A stretch of 47,867 bases of DNA, taken from assembly GCA_036374795.1 (NCBI GenBank), contig DASUTC010000168.1:1-47867 (forward strand). The letters run 5' to 3'. The stretch is from Herpetosiphonaceae bacterium. GTDB taxonomy: Bacteria; Chloroflexota; Chloroflexia; Chloroflexales; Kallotenuaceae. The notes under the pieces were generated by a model. That model saw only the letters and a list, made by a program, of their open reading frames with translations. It searched no databases and was not told the DNA's origin. This document shows positions 41,443 through 47,867 of this stretch, piece by piece. Made by a program: the position numbers and the translations under genes. How positions within the stretch are numbered: the first letter of the stretch is position 1; every line of letters starts with the position of its first letter.

Positions 41443-41609
41443 CGGAGAGGGACGGCGGAGAACAAAGCACCGGGTGGCATGGCCCATGCCCAGCGGGCAC
41501 CCGCATGGCACCCGCATGGGCACCCGGCCTGGAGAGGGGTGCTGAGCGCAGCGCCGGGGGTGAGGGCCTGAACGCGAAACCTGGAACTTGAAACTCGAAA
41601 CGCTGAGCG
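41443..41609. repeat. Complete forward copy of the dispersed mosaic repeat
   Basis: Order: GGAGAACAAAGCACCGGGTG, a run of GGCATGGCCCATGCC and GGGCACCCGCATGGCACCCG palindromes (41473-41530), GGCCTGGAGAGGGGTGCTGA, GCGCAGCGCCGGGGGTGAGG, GCCTGAACGCGAAACCTGG, then AACTTGAAACTCGAAACG. It fills the gap between two convergent genes and matches 23768-23962 in all but the central hairpin. Confidence 0.7.
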
Positions 41610-42635
41610 TTATTCGCCGCCGATCGCCTCAGGGCTCGGCTCATCGGTTGGATCGGGCTGTGGCGTCGTCGTCGCTTCAGGGATGGATGTGCTGGTCGGC
41701 TCCAGCGGCGTCTCGGTCGGCTCCGGCAGCGGGGTTGGCACAGGCGTCTCGGTCGGCTCCGGCAGCGGGGTTGGCACAGGCGTGCGCGTGGGGCGCGGCG
41801 TGCTGGTTGGCGTCGGCACAGGCGTCTGCGGAGGCTTCGGAGCGGGTGTCGCCGGAATGACGGTGTTGCCCGGCATGGGCGTGGCGGTCGGGCGCGGCAG
41901 CGGAGTTGCCGAGCGGACTGGCGTGGCGGTCGATCCAGGCTGTGGTGTCGCCGTGCGGATCGGTGTCGGGCGATCGTCCGAGGGCGGTCTGTTGGGCGTG
42001 CTGGTGGGCGCTGGCGCGTGCCCGGGCACGCGCGTCGGCTGAGCGGTCGCTCCGCTGCCGGGATTCCTCGTGGGCGATGCGGCGGGCGTTGCCTGGCCTG
42101 TTGCCGGAGCGGCTGTCGAAGTGGGCTGTCCCGCCGCTGGACCTGGCGTGCGGCCCCGGCGCGGCGTGGGCGTGGCGCGCTTCGCTCCCGGCGTTGGCGA
42201 TCCGGCGGTGCCCGGTGCGGCCCTGGCGGGCACTCCCGTGCGACGAATCAGCGTCGTCGGCTCGACTCCCACGCCGATCACCGCGCCGATCGCAACCTGA
42301 GGCGTTGGCTCGGCGGCAGGCGCGGACGGTCCCGAATCGAGGCCGAAGAAATCCAGCACCATATCCGTGACACTTTTCTCGGCTGGCGTCGTCTGCGCTG
42401 ATTCTGGCGCGTTTTCCTGTCGGCGGTCGGTAAGATCGATGTGCTGATCGAGAACGCTCGGCGTCGCTGTCGGCCTGAGCATGACCAGCCCGGTGCGGCG
42501 GCTGATCGAGAAGGTCATGCCGTTCGCCACGATCCAGCCGACGCCGCTGCCTACGACGAGGCAGACGCTCAGCAGAAGCAGGTGCAGGCGCTGCGCTGGC
42601 CGAATACTATGCCAGAGTGTGAGAAGCCAATTCAT
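41610..42635 (-). CDS. Membrane-anchored Pro/Thr-rich low-complexity protein
   Basis: A 341-residue protein with one hydrophobic segment (about 17-40, RLHLLLLSVCLVVGSGVGWI), a short folded-looking part (40-125) and a Pro/Thr/Ala/Ser-rich tail for the last 200 residues (TPTPRRGRTPGPAAG, PLPEPTETPVPTPLPEP). The tail should lie outside the cell as an extended, possibly glycosylated stalk. A 36-bp unit is repeated in tandem at 41710-41745 and 41746-41781, coding for PLPEPTETPVPT, so tail length may vary. No catalytic motif is present. It is alone, convergent with the GGDEF-EAL gene and divergent from the T-box cluster. The frame is supported by the clean membrane segment and codon-position pattern. 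Confidence 0.6.
   Translation of the reverse strand: MNWLLTLWHSIRPAQRLHLLLLSVCLVVGSGVGWIVANGMTFSISRRTGLVMLRPTATPSVLDQHIDLTDRRQENAPESAQTTPAEKSVTDMVLDFFGLDSGPSAPAAEPTPQVAIGAVIGVGVEPTTLIRRTGVPARAAPGTAGSPTPGAKRATPTPRRGRTPGPAAGQPTSTAAPATGQATPAASPTRNPGSGATAQPTRVPGHAPAPTSTPNRPPSDDRPTPIRTATPQPGSTATPVRSATPLPRPTATPMPGNTVIPATPAPKPPQTPVPTPTSTPRPTRTPVPTPLPEPTETPVPTPLPEPTETPLEPTSTSIPEATTTPQPDPTDEPSPEAIGGE
41710..41781. repeat. Two exact tandem copies of a 36-bp unit
   Basis: Units 41710-41745 and 41746-41781 are identical and in frame; each codes for 12 residues of the Pro/Thr-rich tail. Confidence 0.9.
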
Positions 42636-42825
42636 CGTCTATCCCGTGATCGATGTTGCTAGCACGCCGTCGGTCGGGGATGCCCCCGGCGATCCCCACG
42701 CTGATACAGGATCGCATCCGCCGTCGTCCAAACATGCGCCGCGATTCCGCATCAGGTCATGATTCGTAACAGTACTACAGTACTACTTCTGTAAACGATC
42801 TTAAACCCCTGCAAGTTACGGTCGG
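42636..42825. other. Gap between divergent genes, upstream of the T-box promoter
   Basis: No coding frame is supported. A GGGGAT/ATCCCC hairpin lies near 42678-42700, and AGTACTAC occurs twice in tandem at about 42771-42787. The promoter of the Pro/Thr-rich gene should be here but was not picked out. Confidence 0.4.
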
Positions 42826-42854
42826 TTGCTGTGGTATCTGGAGCGTGGTACACT
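42826..42854 (+). promoter_or_regulatory. Promoter of the T-box cluster
   Basis: TTGCTG (42826-42831), 17-bp spacer, TACACT (42849-42854). The start point near 42861 lies directly before the base of T-box stem I (42867). Confidence 0.6.
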
Positions 42855-42866
42855 TGCGGCAGAAGC

Positions 42867-43111
42867 GACGCATGAGAGTAGTAAGCACGCGCACAGAGAG
42901 CGATCGGCTGGTGGAAGATCGCAAGATGGTGCCGAACTCGCTCATGGGCAGCGTCGGTGAGGCGGACACGCGGTAGTCGGCGACGGGTTTCGCCCGTTAT
43001 AGCGCAACGAGTGAGTGCAGGATCGGGCCGCGCTGGGCTGTGGGATCCGCATTAAATCGGGGTGGTACCACGGAGCGCGCCTTCGTCCCTGAGCGGGATG
43101 AAGGTTTTTTT
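42867..43111 (+). promoter_or_regulatory. T-box riboswitch, leucine specifier (CTC)
   Basis: Stem I base: GACGC (42867-42871) with GCGTC (42951-42955) and ATGAG (42872-42876) with CTCAT (42941-42945). The specifier loop has AGTAGTA on the 5' side and GAA-CTC-G (42934-42940) on the 3' side, so CTC (42937-42939), a leucine codon followed by the usual purine, is the specifier. The upper stem GCGATC/GATCGC carries the AGAGAG and GGTGGAAG elements. The T-box sequence GGGGTGGTACCACGG (43059-43073) has T at the variable position 43066, fitting A73 of tRNA-Leu, and is followed by CGTCCCT as in other T-boxes. The terminator stem is 43080-43089 with 43095-43104, then seven T's. Uncharged tRNA-Leu would switch on the downstream genes, which include leuS. 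Confidence 0.9.
43080..43111 (+). terminator. Rho-independent terminator of the T-box
   Basis: CCTTCGTCCC pairs with GGGATGAAGG (ten pairs, one G-U) around a 5-base loop, then TTTTTTT at 43105-43111. The next ATG is only three bases further, and the GAAGG in the 3' arm is the only ribosome-site-like string before it, so termination and translation may exclude one another. Confidence 0.88.
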
Positions 43112-43114
43112 GTT

Positions 43115-43864
43115 ATGCGGGGGATCTACGAGGCATACGCGCCGATCTATCGGCAGATGAACCAGGGAGCCTGGAGCGAGCGGATGGCGCGCTGGACGCT
43201 CGGCTGGCTCGCCGCTCGCGGCGTCGCCGAGGGGCGAGTCGTCGACTGGGGCTGTGGCGATGGAGCGGCTGCGGTGTCCTTTGCCCAGGCAGGCTGGCAC
43301 GTCCAGGGCATCGATCGATCGCGGGCGATGCTGGCGCTGGCTCGTCGCCGCCCGCAGCCAGCAGGCCGGATCGCGTGGCATGAGGCCGATCTGTGTAGCG
43401 CTCCGGTCGAGCAGCCCGGCGAGCTGGCGACCGCGTTCTACGATACGCTGAACTATCTCACGTCGATCGCGGACCTGGGCACTGCCTGGCGCACGCTGGC
43501 GCGGTCGATCGTCCGGGGCGGGTACGTTATCGCCGACGTGAACACGCCCTACGAGTATACGACCGCATGGACCGGGCAGTATGTCATCACCGCCGACCGT
43601 GACGATCTGCTGGTGCTCAATCGTCTGCGCTACGCCGCCGATACGCGCCTGGCGACCGGGCGGATCATCTGGTTTGCGCGCGAGGCCGCCAGCGACATCT
43701 GGCAGCGCGGCTCGGAGACGCACCGGCAGCGCGCCCACAGCGACGACGAGATGCTGGCTGCGATCGAGCAGGCCGGGCTGAAGCTGGTCGAGCGGCGCAC
43801 GCCGCAGGACGAGCCGCCGCATCCGGCGGCAACCCGATTGATCTATATCGCGCAGAAAGAGTAA
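43115..43864 (+). CDS. Class I SAM-dependent methyltransferase under T-box control
   Basis: A 249-residue protein with motif I VVDWGCGDGAAAVSFAQAG (about residues 43-61), GIDRSRAMLALARRR with D67 binding the SAM ribose, ADLCSAPVEQPGELATAFYDTLNYL (motif II and III region, split here) and VRGGYVIADVNTPYEY. Layout fits Methyltransf_25/11 small-molecule methyltransferases. The ATG at 43115 is the first after the terminator; an in-frame extension to 43040 would translate the T-box and is rejected. No good Shine-Dalgarno exists outside the terminator stem. It is followed after 4 bases by the ADP-ribosylglycohydrolase gene. Why a methyltransferase should respond to leucine supply is unknown. Confidence 0.8.
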   Translation: MRGIYEAYAPIYRQMNQGAWSERMARWTLGWLAARGVAEGRVVDWGCGDGAAAVSFAQAGWHVQGIDRSRAMLALARRRPQPAGRIAWHEADLCSAPVEQPGELATAFYDTLNYLTSIADLGTAWRTLARSIVRGGYVIADVNTPYEYTTAWTGQYVITADRDDLLVLNRLRYAADTRLATGRIIWFAREAASDIWQRGSETHRQRAHSDDEMLAAIEQAGLKLVERRTPQDEPPHPAATRLIYIAQKE

Positions 43865-43868
43865 AAGC

Positions 43869-44816
43869 ATGACGACATTGCAAGATCGGTATCGCGGCTG
43901 TCTGGTTGGCCTGGCCGTCGGCGATGCCCTCGGCGGTCCCGTCGAGTTTATGAGCCGCTTCGACATCGCGCGAACGTACGGCGGCCCGCTGCGCAAGATG
44001 ATCGGCGGCGGCTGGCTGAAGCTCAAGCCCGGCGAGACGACCGACGATACCGCGATGGCGCGCCTGCTCGCCGAAAGTCTGGTCGCGTGTGGCGATCTGG
44101 ATGTCGACGACGTTGCCGCGCGCTATGTCGGCTGGCTCCAGACCAATCCAAAAGATGTCGGCGAGATCACACGGGCCGCGCTGAGAGCCTGGACCAAAGG
44201 CAATATGCTGCCGACCGCCGCGCTGGGAGCGCATCGGCAGTTTAGCGGCAAGAGCGCGGGCAACGGCACGATCATGCGCTGCGCGCCGATCGCCCTGCGC
44301 TACCTGTACGATCAGCGTCGGCTGATGGATACGTCGCGCGATGAGGCGCTGATCACGCACTTCGACCCGCAGGCCGGAAGCGGCAGCATGGCCGTCAATC
44401 TGCTGATTCATCATCTGCTGCACGGCATGTCGAGCGCCGAGGCCGTCAGCAGTGTCGCGCAGCGCATCCGGCGCGAGCCGAAAGCCGCCGCCGAGGTTGC
44501 CCGCGTGCTCGAAACGATCCACGCCAATGTGCGCTCCGATACGCTGCCCACGACGGGCTACGTCCTCGATACGCTGCGCATCGCGGTCTGGTCATTGCTG
44601 GCACACGATAGCTTTGAGGAGGCCGTGAAAGCCGCCGTCAACGCGGGCGGCGATGCCGATACGCAGGGCGCGGTAGCGGGCGCGCTGGCCGGAGCTTACT
44701 GGGGCTACTCCGCAATTCCTGAGCAGTGGCTTCAGCCGTTGCAAGGCCGCGATGAGCTGAGCGCGCTGGCCGACCGGCTGCTCGAACTGGCCGAGCAAAG
44801 GCGGGTAGTTTTTTAG
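43869..44816 (+). CDS. ADP-ribosylglycohydrolase (DraG/ARH family)
   Basis: A 315-residue enzyme. The N-terminal RYRGCLVGLAVGDALGGPVE, the metal site GETTDDTAMA with T58, D59 and D60, and the C-terminal NAGGDADTQGAVAGALAGA (residues 258 on, D262 and D264) give the two halves of the binuclear magnesium site of ARH enzymes. They remove ADP-ribose from arginine, serine or small substrates. GGDADT replaces the more usual GGDTDT but keeps both aspartates. It starts four bases after the methyltransferase stop, so the two form a pair under the T-box. A 173-bp gap with a repeat copy lies between it and leuS. Substrate not readable. Confidence 0.9.
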   Translation: MTTLQDRYRGCLVGLAVGDALGGPVEFMSRFDIARTYGGPLRKMIGGGWLKLKPGETTDDTAMARLLAESLVACGDLDVDDVAARYVGWLQTNPKDVGEITRAALRAWTKGNMLPTAALGAHRQFSGKSAGNGTIMRCAPIALRYLYDQRRLMDTSRDEALITHFDPQAGSGSMAVNLLIHHLLHGMSSAEAVSSVAQRIRREPKAAAEVARVLETIHANVRSDTLPTTGYVLDTLRIAVWSLLAHDSFEEAVKAAVNAGGDADTQGAVAGALAGAYWGYSAIPEQWLQPLQGRDELSALADRLLELAEQRRVVF

Positions 44817-44989
44817 GAAGAACAAAGAACAAACGGAGAACTAAGAACCGAGAACCGGGTGCCATGCGGGTGCCAGACCCAAAGGGTACCCCGGCATGGC
44901 ACCCGGAACGTTGAGCTTGAAACTTGAAACGTGGAATTTGAAACGTGGAATTTGAAACTTGAAACATTGTTCGATGAGGAGCAGACATA
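44817..44989. repeat. Mosaic repeat copy between the ADP-ribosylglycohydrolase gene and leuS
   Basis: Order: GAAGAACAAAGAACAAAC, GAACTAAGAACCGAGAACCG, GGTGCCATGCGGGTGCC, ACCCAAAGGGTACCC, GGCATGGCACCCGG, then heptamers of TTGAAAC and GTGGAAT (about 44908-44967) in strict 7-base steps. GAGGAG at 44974 is the leuS ribosome site. No separate promoter for leuS was recognised, so it may depend on read-through from the T-box. Confidence 0.7.
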
Positions 44990-47452
44990 ATGGCAGAGCG
45001 ATACGAGCCTGTTGCTACCGAGAAGAAATGGCAACAGCGTTGGGAAGAGAGCGGCATCTATCGGTTCCATCCCCGCCCGGAGGGGGTCAAGCACTATGCC
45101 CTGACGATGCTGCCGTATCCGAGCGGCAACCTGCACATCGGCCACTGGTATGCGTACAGCCCCAGCGACACCAGCGCCCGCTACAAGCGCATGCGCGGCT
45201 ACGACGTGTTTTTCCCGATCGGCTTCGACGCCTTCGGGCTGCCCGCAGAGAACGCGGCGATCAAGCGGAATATCAATCCCAGGATCTGGACCTACTCGAA
45301 CATCGACTACATGCGCACTCAGCTCAAGGCGATGGGCATGATGGTCGATTGGAACCAGCAGATGGTTTCGTGCGATCCTGAGTACTATCGCTGGAACCAG
45401 TGGTTTTTCATTCAGTTCTACAAGCGGGGCCTGGCCTACCGCACCTTCGCGCCGGTCGACTGGTGCCCGTCGTGCAATACGACGCTGGCCCGCGAGCAGG
45501 TCAAGGGCGAGGAGCGCGTCTGCGAGCGCTGCGGCACGCCCGTGATCAAGAAAGACCTGGATCAGTGGCTCTTCCGCATCACCAGCTACGCCGATGAGCT
45601 GCTCGATTTCAGCGGCGTCGAGTGGCCGGAGCGGATCGTCACCATGCAGCGCAACTGGATCGGCAAGTCCGAGGGCGCGCAGGTGATCTTCCACACCGAG
45701 CAGGGCGATCCGATCGAGGTCTTCACCACGCGGCCCGATACGCTCTGGGGCGCAACCTTCATGGTGCTCGCGCCGGAGCATCCGCTGGTCGATAAGCTCA
45801 CCAGCGACGAGCAGCGCGCGGCGGTCGAGGCGTACAAGCTCCAGGCCAGCCGCGAAACCGAGATCGAGCGGCTCAGCACCGACAAAGAGAAGACCGGCGT
45901 CTGGACCGGCGGCTATGCGATCAATCCGGCCAACGATCAGCGCATTCCGATCTGGATCGCCGACTATGTGCTGATGGGCTACGGCACCGGCGCGATCATG
46001 GCGGTGCCCGGCCACGATCAGCGCGACTTCGAGTTTGCCCGCAAGTACGATCTGTCGGTCGTCGTTGTGGTGCAGCCCGAAGGCGCGGCGCTCGATGGGC
46101 GGACGATGGCCGAGGCATGGCCCGGCGATGGCGTGATGGTCAACTCAGGGCCGCTCGACGGCACTCCGGCGGGCAAAGACCAGGGCCAGAGCGTCAAAGC
46201 GGCGATTGCCTGGCTGGAGGCGCACGGCAAAGGCAAGGCCGCCGTCAACTACCGGCTGCGCGACTGGCTGATCTCGCGGCAGCGCTACTGGGGCACGCCG
46301 ATCCCGATGATCTACTGCCCGCAGTGCGGCGAGGTGCCCGTGCCGGAAGATCAACTGCCCGTCACGCTGCCCCAAGATGTCGATTTCGTGCCGACCGGCC
46401 AGTCGCCGCTCAAGCTGCACCCGACCTGGCGCTTCACGACCTGTCCGCAGTGCGGCGGCGCTGCCGAGCGCGACACCGATACGATGGATACCTTCGTCGA
46501 CTCGTCGTGGTACCAGTACCGCTATCTGTCGCCGCACTACGAGCAGGCCCCCTTCGACCCTGAGATCGGCAAGCACTGGCTGCCGGTCGATCAGTACACC
46601 GGCGGCGCGGAGCACGCGGTGATGCATCTGCTCTACACGCGCTTCTGGACCAAGGTGATGCGCGATCTGGGCCTCGTCAGCTTCGACGAGCCGATGCTGC
46701 GGCTCTTCAATCAGGGCATCATCCTGGGCGAGGACAGCGAAAAAATGTCCAAGTCGCGCGGCAACGTGGTCGATCCCGACGATCTGGTTGCGCGCTACGG
46801 CGCTGATGCCGTCCGCACCTTTCTGATGTTCATCGGGCCGTGGGACCAGGGCGGGCCGTGGAACAGCCGGGGCATGGAGGGCGTCGTGCGCTTCATCAAC
46901 CGCGCCTGGAACGCCGTCACCGAGGAGGCCAAAGGCGGCCAATCCTCCGCGTCGGGCGGCGACCCGACAGCGCTGCGGCGCGTCACCCATCGCACGATCA
47001 AGAAGGTTGGCGACGACCTGGAGCGCTTCGCGTTCAACACGGCCATCGCCGCGCTGATGGAGTTCGTCAACGAGCTGTACAAGGCGCGCGAGACGGCGGT
47101 CTACGGCACCGATGCCTGGCAGGAGGCGATCCGCGCGCTGGTGCTGCTGCTGGCTCCCATGGCTCCGCACCTCAGCGAGGAGCTGTGGTCGCGTCTCGGC
47201 GGCGAGTTCAGCGTTCACCAGCAGCCCTGGCCCGCCTACGATCCGGCGCTGACCGCCGCCGAGGCGCTGGAGCTGGTCGTGCAGGTCAACGGCAAGGTCC
47301 GCGACCGCATCACGGTGCCGCTCGACACGCAGGAGGAGCAGATCAAAGCGCTGGCGCTGCAAAGCGACAAGGTTCAGTCCAGCATGAACGGCAAGCAGGT
47401 CGCCAAGATCGTCGTCGTGCCCGGCAAGCTGGTCAATATCGTTGTGAAGTAG
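44990..47452 (+). CDS. leuS: Leucyl-tRNA synthetase
   Basis: An 820-residue class I synthetase of normal length for bacterial LeuRS. HIGH-type motif at 49-52 (GNLHIGHWYAYS), the zinc-type knuckle region with two CxxC pairs (CPSCNTT and CERCGTP, about 158-182), the editing domain (about 220-415, with the threonine-rich FTTRPDTLWGATFM and GTGAIMAVPGHDQRD), a second CPQCGE/CPQCGG pair (about 443-485), the KMSKS loop at 585-589 and a C-terminal anticodon/tail domain (LVVQVNGKVRDRI). All catalytic and editing motifs look intact. GAGGAG lies 8 bases before the ATG. Its place behind a T-box with a Leu specifier agrees with control by uncharged tRNA-Leu. Confidence 0.97.
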   Translation: MAERYEPVATEKKWQQRWEESGIYRFHPRPEGVKHYALTMLPYPSGNLHIGHWYAYSPSDTSARYKRMRGYDVFFPIGFDAFGLPAENAAIKRNINPRIWTYSNIDYMRTQLKAMGMMVDWNQQMVSCDPEYYRWNQWFFIQFYKRGLAYRTFAPVDWCPSCNTTLAREQVKGEERVCERCGTPVIKKDLDQWLFRITSYADELLDFSGVEWPERIVTMQRNWIGKSEGAQVIFHTEQGDPIEVFTTRPDTLWGATFMVLAPEHPLVDKLTSDEQRAAVEAYKLQASRETEIERLSTDKEKTGVWTGGYAINPANDQRIPIWIADYVLMGYGTGAIMAVPGHDQRDFEFARKYDLSVVVVVQPEGAALDGRTMAEAWPGDGVMVNSGPLDGTPAGKDQGQSVKAAIAWLEAHGKGKAAVNYRLRDWLISRQRYWGTPIPMIYCPQCGEVPVPEDQLPVTLPQDVDFVPTGQSPLKLHPTWRFTTCPQCGGAAERDTDTMDTFVDSSWYQYRYLSPHYEQAPFDPEIGKHWLPVDQYTGGAEHAVMHLLYTRFWTKVMRDLGLVSFDEPMLRLFNQGIILGEDSEKMSKSRGNVVDPDDLVARYGADAVRTFLMFIGPWDQGGPWNSRGMEGVVRFINRAWNAVTEEAKGGQSSASGGDPTALRRVTHRTIKKVGDDLERFAFNTAIAALMEFVNELYKARETAVYGTDAWQEAIRALVLLLAPMAPHLSEELWSRLGGEFSVHQQPWPAYDPALTAAEALELVVQVNGKVRDRITVPLDTQEEQIKALALQSDKVQSSMNGKQVAKIVVVPGKLVNIVVK

Positions 47453-47545
47453 CGAAAGAACAAAAGAACAAAAGAACAAAGACTTACATTCGTTACTGCC
47501 TTGTTCCCTTGTTCGCTTGTTCCCTTGTTCTCGCCTGAGGCTGCC
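47453..47545. repeat. Octamer palindrome after leuS
   Basis: Left arm 47455-47481 (AAAGAACA units) and right arm 47499-47530 (CTTGTTCC units) can pair around a 17-base centre. Same plan as 15673-15764 and 27376-27447. It may serve as the leuS terminator, though no T-run stands after the stem. Confidence 0.7.
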
Positions 47546-47867
47546 ATGAAAATTGTCACCGGGCTGCGCTGCGAAGACGGCCTATCGCCCACGGAGCAGC
47601 ACGTCACTGCTGGCGGCATCGCCTGGCGCTATCTCGAATGGGGCGATCACGGGCCGCCGTTTGTGCTCTGGCACGGCGTTACCAGCAACGCGCGCGGCTG
47701 GTGGCGCGTCGGCCCGTTTCTCGCCGGGCTGGGCTTTCACGTCTACGCGCCCGATCTGCCGGGCCATGGCCTGACCGATGACGCGCCCGACGGCTACGCG
47801 ATCGAGACGACGGCGCGGCTGCTCGATGCCTGGATGGTCGCGCTCGGCCTCAAAGCGCCGATCGTGC
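47546..47867 (+). CDS. Alpha/beta hydrolase fold protein, N-terminal part
   Basis: The first 107 codons are in the window. WRYLEWGDHGPPFVLWHGVTS gives the first strands and the oxyanion HG motif (about residues 27-47, split across two strands), GWWRVGPFLAGLGFHVYAPDLPGHGLTDD the next helix and the conserved PDLPGHG turn. The nucleophile elbow GxSxG would follow just beyond the edge. Members include esterases, haloperoxidase-like and epoxide-type enzymes, so no substrate can be named. It begins 93 bases after leuS in the same direction, behind an octamer palindrome. The ATG has only a weak CTGAGG site upstream. Confidence 0.82.
   Translation, partial: MKIVTGLRCEDGLSPTEQHVTAGGIAWRYLEWGDHGPPFVLWHGVTSNARGWWRVGPFLAGLGFHVYAPDLPGHGLTDDAPDGYAIETTARLLDAWMVALGLKAPIV

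Noticed and set aside
39718-41523. Minus-strand frame of about 600 codons inside the GGDEF-EAL gene
   Set aside because: Reverse complement of catalytic GGDEF and EAL motifs; no features of its own.
43040-43114. N-terminal extension of the methyltransferase
   Set aside because: It would translate the T-box sequence and the terminator; the ATG at 43115 starts at the first family-like residues.
1-47867. tRNA or rRNA genes
   Set aside because: No cloverleaf with the conserved GGTTCGA-type arm in the right setting, and no rRNA-like segment, was found by eye on either strand.

Overview
The window reads as chromosomal DNA of a high-GC bacterium of the phylum Chloroflexota, most likely class Chloroflexia; the placement rests on family-level signs, not on a marker gene. 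The signs are secreted proteins with short YLP-type C-terminal motifs (VYLPMITK at about 4570, THLPLSSR at about 2030), a peptidase with the W-x-x-NGG-x-x-IFG-x-PL type repeats common in that phylum, many GT-C membrane glycosyltransferases, a T-box in front of a leuS cluster, and short promoters lying almost on the start codon.

Layout. 1-663: start of a GT-C glycosyltransferase running off the window. 664-1900: an AT-rich islet with a DUF3800 gene, a candidate structured small RNA overlapping its 3' end, and a terminator-like hairpin in its leader. 2020-5821: two paralogous secreted beta-propeller (sialidase-like) genes. 6486-7313: a Tat-exported TenA-like protein. 7381-21026: a 13.6 kb one-direction cluster for cell-surface glycan synthesis (three large GT-C proteins, DUF2079 protein, GT2, GT4, two methyltransferases, a flippase). 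21214-24328: a metalloprotease with an atypical QExxH site, an M50 protease, a ComB-like phosphatase and a response regulator; 24407-26386 is the partner histidine kinase. 26664-33856: pcm, M14 carboxypeptidase, an AddB-like nuclease, a stress-protein-like gene and an RlmI-like rRNA methyltransferase, then a small winged-helix gene. 34330-38319: a lower-GC four-gene cassette SLATT - TPR - SLOG - pentapeptide protein, the best candidate in the window for a poorly described nucleotide-sensing or defence-like system. 38848-41442: REC-GAF-PAS-GGDEF-EAL protein. 41610-42635: Pro/Thr-rich anchored protein. 42826-47452: T-box with a leucine (CTC) specifier, methyltransferase, ADP-ribosylglycohydrolase and leuS. 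47546-end: start of an alpha/beta hydrolase.

Many intergenic gaps carry one mosaic repeat family built from (GAACAAAG)n octamers, GGTGCCC/GGGCACC palindromes, a GGGTGAGGGCCTGAA-like core and (TTGAAAC)n heptamers. One copy lies inside the open frame of a glycosyltransferase (15673-15764). A 53-bp tandem duplication covers the kinase/regulator junction.

All calls come from reading the sequence; no database search was possible. Most large plus-strand frames opposite the 7-21 kb cluster are GC-driven shadows and are left out.
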